From Denitratisoma oestradiolicum (GTDB lineage: Bacteria > Pseudomonadota > Gammaproteobacteria > Burkholderiales > Rhodocyclaceae): a stretch of 64,000 bases of DNA. Below the pieces are notes generated by a model that was not told where the DNA came from, ran no database searches, and saw only the letters and a program-made list of their open reading frames with translations. The DNA lies in NCBI RefSeq assembly GCF_902813185.1, contig NZ_LR778301.1, forward strand, positions 3,266,001 through 3,330,000, written 5' to 3'. Shown piece by piece: positions 59,994-64,000 of this stretch. Every line of letters begins with the position of its first letter. Position 1 is the stretch's first letter. Position numbers and translations under genes: made by a program.

Positions 59994-60677
59994 TCAGCGA
60001 GAAACCCGGTAAAGAGAGTGATGGTGAATATAGTCGAGAGTCCCGTCCGGCAGCAAATAGCGGACGCTGCCTCCCGCCGCCAGGGTCTGACGAATGGCGG
60101 TGGCAGAAATATCCAGCGGAGTGATGGCGAAAGGCAGGATACAGCCCGCCCCGCTCGCCACCAGCGCTTCGCGTCCCGGGGCAAGGCGCTGCCCGAATTC
60201 GCTGACCAGATCGGCAGACATCGCCCCGGCGTCCAGGTCATGGCCGGGGCGGGTGGCCACGGCCAGGTGGGCCAGGCCGAACAATTCGCGCCAGCGATGC
60301 CAGGAAGCCAGGCCAAGAAAGGCATCGGCCCCCAGTACCAGCACCAGGGACTGCTGAGCCCCAAGCTTTGCCCGCAACCTTTCCAGAGTAGGCACGGTAT
60401 AGCTGGACTGGAGGCTGTCGATTTCCGCCGTGTCCACTTCCAGGAACGAATTATTCTCGACCGCCAGTCGCACCATGGCGAGTCGTTGGCACCCGTCAGC
60501 CACCGGCGACCGGCGATGGGCAGGTTGTCCGGCGGGAATCAGCAGGACCCGCTGCAAACCCAGGTGCTCCCGCGCCTCCTCGGCCAGACGCAGGTGACCG
60601 TAGTGGATGGGATCGAAGGTGCCGCCCAGGATACCGATGGGCCGCCGATCGACTTCAGGCGTCGCGGACAAAGACAT
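59994..60677 (-). CDS. nadD: Nicotinate-nucleotide adenylyltransferase
   Basis: A 227-residue NAD biosynthesis enzyme adenylating NaMN. GILGGTFDPIHYGHLRLAEEA is the nucleotidyltransferase HxGH region. PLDISATAIRQTLAAG contains the SxTxxR-like motif. ATG 60677 is preferred; a GTG seven codons upstream is also possible. The first 23 bases overlap the upstream membrane protein gene. Confidence 0.92.
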   Translation of the reverse strand: MSLSATPEVDRRPIGILGGTFDPIHYGHLRLAEEAREHLGLQRVLLIPAGQPAHRRSPVADGCQRLAMVRLAVENNSFLEVDTAEIDSLQSSYTVPTLERLRAKLGAQQSLVLVLGADAFLGLASWHRWRELFGLAHLAVATRPGHDLDAGAMSADLVSEFGQRLAPGREALVASGAGCILPFAITPLDISATAIRQTLAAGGSVRYLLPDGTLDYIHHHSLYRVSR

Positions 60678-61392
60678 CCCGGTAGCTGAGATAGACACTG
60701 GCCATCAGCACGGGCGCCAGCACCAGCATCATGGCCATGCGCAGGAACATGGCCAGCCCCCCCGCCACGGCACTGGAAACCAGACTGGCCAGCACGATCA
60801 GCAGCCCCGGCAGGGCCACCCCGATCGTCCCCACCGCCAATCCGTAGACCGCGAAGACCCGCCAGTTACGCACCGTGGCGACGATGCTGAAAAATACCGA
60901 CTTCATCGGCGTGACGCCCTCCCAACCCGTCAGCATGGGAGCGAACCAGAAAGCCAGCAGCAGGGGAATGGCCAGCACCAGCATCAGCAACGCCAGACGC
61001 ATCAACTGCTCGGGATCGGGCTGGACCAGGTCCACGCTCTCCAGGCCGGAGAGTACCAGGGCCAGCAACAGTACCAGTGAGGCCAGCAGGTTGAGTCCGC
61101 CCAGTTGCAGCAACGCCTTGCGATGCTCCCGCAGACCATGGAACAGTGCCCCCGGACGCAGGGCACCGACCGCCTCGATCTCGCGGCAGCCATTGGCAAC
61201 CACCAACGTCAGACTGGGCAGGCCCAGAGTCAGCAGAAACGGCCCTACCAGAGGCAGCAGATTGACCACCAGGACAGCGAAAAAATAGCCCAGGGTCAGG
61301 GCAGTCAGCAGGGGGGGGTTGGTGCGAAAAAGGCGGAAGCCCGCCACGAGCCAGAGTACGCCGTGGCGGGCGGGAAGACGATGGGCCTGCAT
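60655..61392 (-). CDS. BPSS1780-family membrane protein (paralogue 2)
   Basis: A 245-residue integral membrane protein with about six helices. LPARHGVLWLVAGFRLFRTNPPLLTALTLGYF and the end LMASVYLSYRDVF match its neighbour (WLAEGWRLFRAAPAIWIALTVVLF and VIASIYASYRDIF). The family is of unknown function and typical of betaproteobacteria. It is tandem with the next gene and overlaps nadD. Confidence 0.8.
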   Translation of the reverse strand: MQAHRLPARHGVLWLVAGFRLFRTNPPLLTALTLGYFFAVLVVNLLPLVGPFLLTLGLPSLTLVVANGCREIEAVGALRPGALFHGLREHRKALLQLGGLNLLASLVLLLALVLSGLESVDLVQPDPEQLMRLALLMLVLAIPLLLAFWFAPMLTGWEGVTPMKSVFFSIVATVRNWRVFAVYGLAVGTIGVALPGLLIVLASLVSSAVAGGLAMFLRMAMMLVLAPVLMASVYLSYRDVFVRDA

Positions 61393-61405
61393 GAAGCTTT
61401 AGCGA

Positions 61406-62137
61406 TCAGGGAAAAATATCTCGGTAGGAAGCGTAAATGGAGGCAATCACCACCGGCACCAGGACCAGCAGTCCAAGCCCGAAGGGAATCGCCGCGATGA
61501 AGGTGAGCACGAAAACCACCACGCCGTACACCAGGAAGGGCAACATGTTCTTCAGGCAGGCGGAAAAACTGCTCTTCAGCGCAGCCACCGGCGCCACATT
61601 GCCCAGCATCACCAGGGGAACGGCGAACCACAGGGCCATGGCCACTGGCACGGACAAGGCCAACACCAGCAGGCTAGCCATCAGCATCCCCCCCAAGGCC
61701 AGGGTGGCGCCCCCGGCGGGGTCCATGCCCCGCCCCATCATGGACCCCATCATGGCGCCCCCACCCACCAGGAAGGCAAGCAGGGCGATCACCACCATGG
61801 CGGCAACCGAGAGCAGACCCAGGGTCATCAGGCTAGCGGTGTTGGTACGGAATCCGGCGAACAGGGTATCGAACTGCAAGTCCTCGTCCCGGGCCTGGGC
61901 CGCACAACCCGCCATCAGGCCGCCGAAAAAGACCGGCATCAGCAGGGCTGCGGCGAGCCCCCCCAGGACCGGCACCAGATTCAAAAGAATATTGATGACG
62001 AACAGCACCACGGTCAGGGCAATCCAGATCGCCGGCGCTGCCCGGAACAGACGCCAGCCCTCGGCCAGCCACTGCATGGCGCGCTCGACGCCAACGGTCT
62101 TGGGTTCTTGAGTCTGCATTGTCGCGGCTGCGTTCAT
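61406..62137 (-). CDS. BPSS1780-family membrane protein (paralogue 1)
   Basis: A 243-residue membrane protein with about six helices and a Gly/Met-rich middle (GGGAMMGSMMGRGMDPAGGATL, about 125-147). It shares the helix pattern and the C-terminal SYRDIF with the next gene, so the pair likely arose by tandem duplication. Starts 4 bases after the DUF2782 stop. Confidence 0.8.
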   Translation of the reverse strand: MNAAATMQTQEPKTVGVERAMQWLAEGWRLFRAAPAIWIALTVVLFVINILLNLVPVLGGLAAALLMPVFFGGLMAGCAAQARDEDLQFDTLFAGFRTNTASLMTLGLLSVAAMVVIALLAFLVGGGAMMGSMMGRGMDPAGGATLALGGMLMASLLVLALSVPVAMALWFAVPLVMLGNVAPVAALKSSFSACLKNMLPFLVYGVVVFVLTFIAAIPFGLGLLVLVPVVIASIYASYRDIFP

Positions 62138-62141
62138 GGCA

Positions 62142-62489
62142 TCACTCCCAGGTTCGAATTACCCACATGGGAGGTTGCACACTGGGGCCCATATTGTCAC
62201 GCCGGGCCCAGACGCCCTTCCCATCCTCGTCCAGCAAATAGTAGGGAACGCCATGGCGGGGCGTTACCTTGATCATGTACAGACGGCCATTGACCCGATA
62301 TTCCTCGACCTTGTCCTCGCCCTTCTTGGTGATGGTCACCTGGGGCTCCAGTTCCTGGTCCAGGGACACGCCCGCCGGAGGGGGCGGCACTTCGGGCAGG
62401 GGTTGCAGGTTGTCCGGCCGCTTGGCGGCGCCATCGGCCCAGGCAGAGAGGGAAACGACCAGCAACAGAGGAAGCAGCAGGCGACGCAT
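62142..62489 (-). CDS. DUF2782 periplasmic protein
   Basis: A 115-residue exported protein with a signal peptide (1-18), a Pro-rich linker (LPEVPPPPAG) and the DUF2782 core (EPQVTITKKGEDKVEEYRVNGRLYMIKVTPRHGVPYYLLD). Function unknown. Such genes commonly lie near polA in betaproteobacteria, as here. Confidence 0.82.
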   Translation of the reverse strand: MRRLLLPLLLVVSLSAWADGAAKRPDNLQPLPEVPPPPAGVSLDQELEPQVTITKKGEDKVEEYRVNGRLYMIKVTPRHGVPYYLLDEDGKGVWARRDNMGPSVQPPMWVIRTWE

Positions 62490-62536
62490 TCGGGGTTCCT
62501 TTCAGGATGCTGACCGATTCTAGCAGAGGGCCGGAA

Positions 62537-63265
62537 TCACAAATTGAGCAGCAGCTCGTGTTCGGCGGGCAGGTAGGAAAAGCCCCGGGTCTCGTAGTGC
62601 CGGAAAATAGCCTCCACCACCGCCTCGGGTTCGTCGATCACCTGCAACAGGTCCATGTCCTCGGGATGGATCATTCCCTCATTCACCAAGCGCTCCCGGA
62701 ACCAGTCCACCAGGCCGCCCCAGAACTTGCTGCCCACCAGAATCATCGGAATCTTCGGTGACTTCCCGGTCTGGATCAGGGTCAGGGCCTCCAGCAACTC
62801 ATCCAGGGTGCCGAAGCCGCCGGGCATCACCACATAGGCCGAGGCCAGCTTGACGAACATGTACTTGCGGGCGAAGAAGTGGCGAAAGGTCTGGGAAATG
62901 TCCTGGAAGCGATTTTCCTGCTGCTCCATGGGCAACTGGATATTGAGGCCGATACTGACGCTCTTGCCGTGGAAGGCCCCCTTGTTGGCCGCTTCCATGA
63001 TGCCGGGGCCACCGCCGGAGATCACCGAAAAGCCCGCATCGGAGAGCAAACGGGCGATTTTTTCCGTCCAGTGGTAGTACTCGCTATCCGGAGACACCCG
63101 GGCACTGCCGAATATGGAAACCGCCGGCCGCACCTGGGACAGGCGCTCAGTGGCCTCCACGAACTCTGCCATAATGCCGAACACCCGCCAGGCCTCCCGG
63201 GCGTTGGACGCTGGCGGCGTGGCCCAGGGGCCCGTCGTCTCCGGCAGTTTGTCTTTTGCGCTCAT
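62537..63265 (-). CDS. LOG-family protein (TIGR00730, cytokinin-riboside phosphoribohydrolase type)
   Basis: A 242-residue Rossmann-fold protein. SIFGSARVSPDS, SGGGPGIMEAANKGA and the catalytic PGGFGTLDELLEALTLIQTG are the LOG/lysine-decarboxylase-like signatures. These enzymes split nucleoside 5'-monophosphates. The start MSAKDK at ATG 63265 has GGAG upstream. Start codons of this gene and polA are only 9 bases apart. Confidence 0.88.
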   Translation of the reverse strand: MSAKDKLPETTGPWATPPASNAREAWRVFGIMAEFVEATERLSQVRPAVSIFGSARVSPDSEYYHWTEKIARLLSDAGFSVISGGGPGIMEAANKGAFHGKSVSIGLNIQLPMEQQENRFQDISQTFRHFFARKYMFVKLASAYVVMPGGFGTLDELLEALTLIQTGKSPKIPMILVGSKFWGGLVDWFRERLVNEGMIHPEDMDLLQVIDEPEAVVEAIFRHYETRGFSYLPAEHELLLNL

Positions 63266-63274
63266 TTCATCTCC

Positions 63275-64000
63275 ATGTCCAAGCTTCTTCTCGTCGACGG
63301 GTCTTCGTACCTCTATCGTGCCTTCCACGCCCTGCCCGACCTGCGCAACCGGGCCGGGGAACCCACCGGAGCCATTTACGGCGTCATCAGCATGCTGCGC
63401 CGCCTCGAGGCCGATCATAGCGCGGACTTCCGGGCTGTGGTGTTCGATGCCAAGGGCAAAACCTTCCGCGACGACTGGTATCCGGCATACAAGGCCCAGC
63501 GCCCCCCCATGCCCGAGGATCTGGTGGCCCAGATCGAACCCCTGCATGCCTGTGTGCGCGCCCTGGGCTGGCCCATCCTGATGATCGAAGGGGTTGAGGC
63601 CGACGACGTCATCGGCACCCTGACCCGGCAGGCCAGTGAGCAGGAGATCGACTGCATCGTCTCCACCGGCGACAAGGACCTGGCCCAGTTGGTGAATTCC
63701 CGGGTCCGGCTGGTGAACACCATGAGCAACGAGATGCTGGACGAGGCCGGCGTACTGACCAAGTTCGGTGTCCCCCCGACGCGCATCGTGGACTACCTGA
63801 CCCTGGTGGGAGACACGGTGGACAACGTGCCCGGCGTGGAAAAGGTGGGGCCCAAGACCGCCGTCAAATGGCTGAACCAATACGGTTCCCTGGATGCCAT
63901 CATCGAACACGCCGCCGAGATCAAGGGAGCGGTGGGGGACAACCTGCGCCACCACCTGGACTTCCTGCCCCTGGGGCGCAAGCTGGTCACCGTGGCCTGC
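63275..64000 (+). CDS. polA: DNA polymerase I, N-terminal 242 codons (partial)
   Basis: MSKLLLVDGSSYLYRAFHALPDLRN is the standard start. The visible part is the 5'-nuclease domain, with the Asp/Glu metal ligands in EGVEADDVIGTL and STGDKDLAQLV and the helix-hairpin-helix region VPGVEKVGPKTAVKWL. The 3'-5' exonuclease and polymerase domains lie beyond the window. No Shine-Dalgarno is seen in the 9 bases before ATG 63275. Confidence 0.97.
   Translation, partial: MSKLLLVDGSSYLYRAFHALPDLRNRAGEPTGAIYGVISMLRRLEADHSADFRAVVFDAKGKTFRDDWYPAYKAQRPPMPEDLVAQIEPLHACVRALGWPILMIEGVEADDVIGTLTRQASEQEIDCIVSTGDKDLAQLVNSRVRLVNTMSNEMLDEAGVLTKFGVPPTRIVDYLTLVGDTVDNVPGVEKVGPKTAVKWLNQYGSLDAIIEHAAEIKGAVGDNLRHHLDFLPLGRKLVTVAC

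Overview
The window is a roughly 62-65% GC (estimated by eye) chromosomal segment of a betaproteobacterium. The best guess is a member of the Rhodocyclales or Sterolibacteriaceae/Nitrosomonadales. The evidence is the tyrT-glyT-thrT-tuf-trpT-secE-nusG-rplKAJL-rpoBC operon, the metX/metW pair, a PhaM-type PHA granule protein, a ZapA-6S RNA-EVE neighbourhood, BPSS1780-family proteins and the nadD-rsfS-rlmH-maf cluster. Family-level placement is inference. Almost all of it is core chromosome with dense, often ATGA-overlapping genes. I see no insertion sequence, prophage, CRISPR array or integrase.

Layout. 1-11.8 kb (minus): translation/transcription super-operon from a near-consensus promoter, with an L10 leader and a strong rplL-rpoB attenuator hairpin; rpoC is cut by the window edge. 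11.8-18.8 kb: a membrane-linked methyltransferase, an orphan ParA-like ATPase, a hybrid histidine kinase with a degenerate receiver, a NarL-type regulator, a PhaM-like protein, a DUF2238 membrane protein, 3-hydroxybutyryl-CoA dehydrogenase and a CusF-like copper protein. 18.9-26.8 kb: modABC molybdate uptake, GTP-type PEP carboxykinase, a small cytochrome c, a PEBP protein, a YkgJ-like protein, thrH, purU and a membrane protein. 26.8-29.7 kb (minus): TorF-type porin, glnK and amtB behind a sigma-54 promoter and an NtrC-like dyad, so a nitrogen-limitation operon. 29.7-34.2 kb: ubiK, yceI, comM/yifB, a TSUP exporter, an EVE protein, 6S RNA, zapA and a ZapB-like coiled coil. 34.3-40 kb: a cobalamin riboswitch, TonB receptor, btuC, btuD, a dispersed repeat and cobQ (corrinoid uptake and salvage, without a local btuF). 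40-47 kb: an NlpC/P60 lipoprotein, a SprA-like metalloprotease, a small orphan, and ampG-metW-metX behind a SAM-II-like riboswitch, then ptsI-ptsH. 47-54.3 kb: a giant FAD/FeS oxidoreductase, an EthD-like protein, a YafJ-type amidotransferase and a secreted serralysin-like protease with RTX repeats and DUF4214. 54.4-64 kb: rng, then an oppositely oriented NHL-lipoprotein plus pentaheme cytochrome module, a second copy of the dispersed repeat, then maf-rlmH-rsfS-nadD and upstream membrane genes, a LOG-family protein and the start of polA.

The most unusual signals are: (i) the NHL/pentaheme-cytochrome cassette, with an EF-hand-like loop, sitting between maf and rng; (ii) a roughly 175-bp inverted dispersed repeat whose same end lies at a stop codon in both copies, one copy carrying an expanded GGGA microsatellite; (iii) a SAM-II-type aptamer, a class known mainly from alphaproteobacteria, in front of metX; (iv) the sigma-54/NtrC architecture before the porin-glnK-amtB operon; and (v) the pseudo-receiver on the hybrid kinase.
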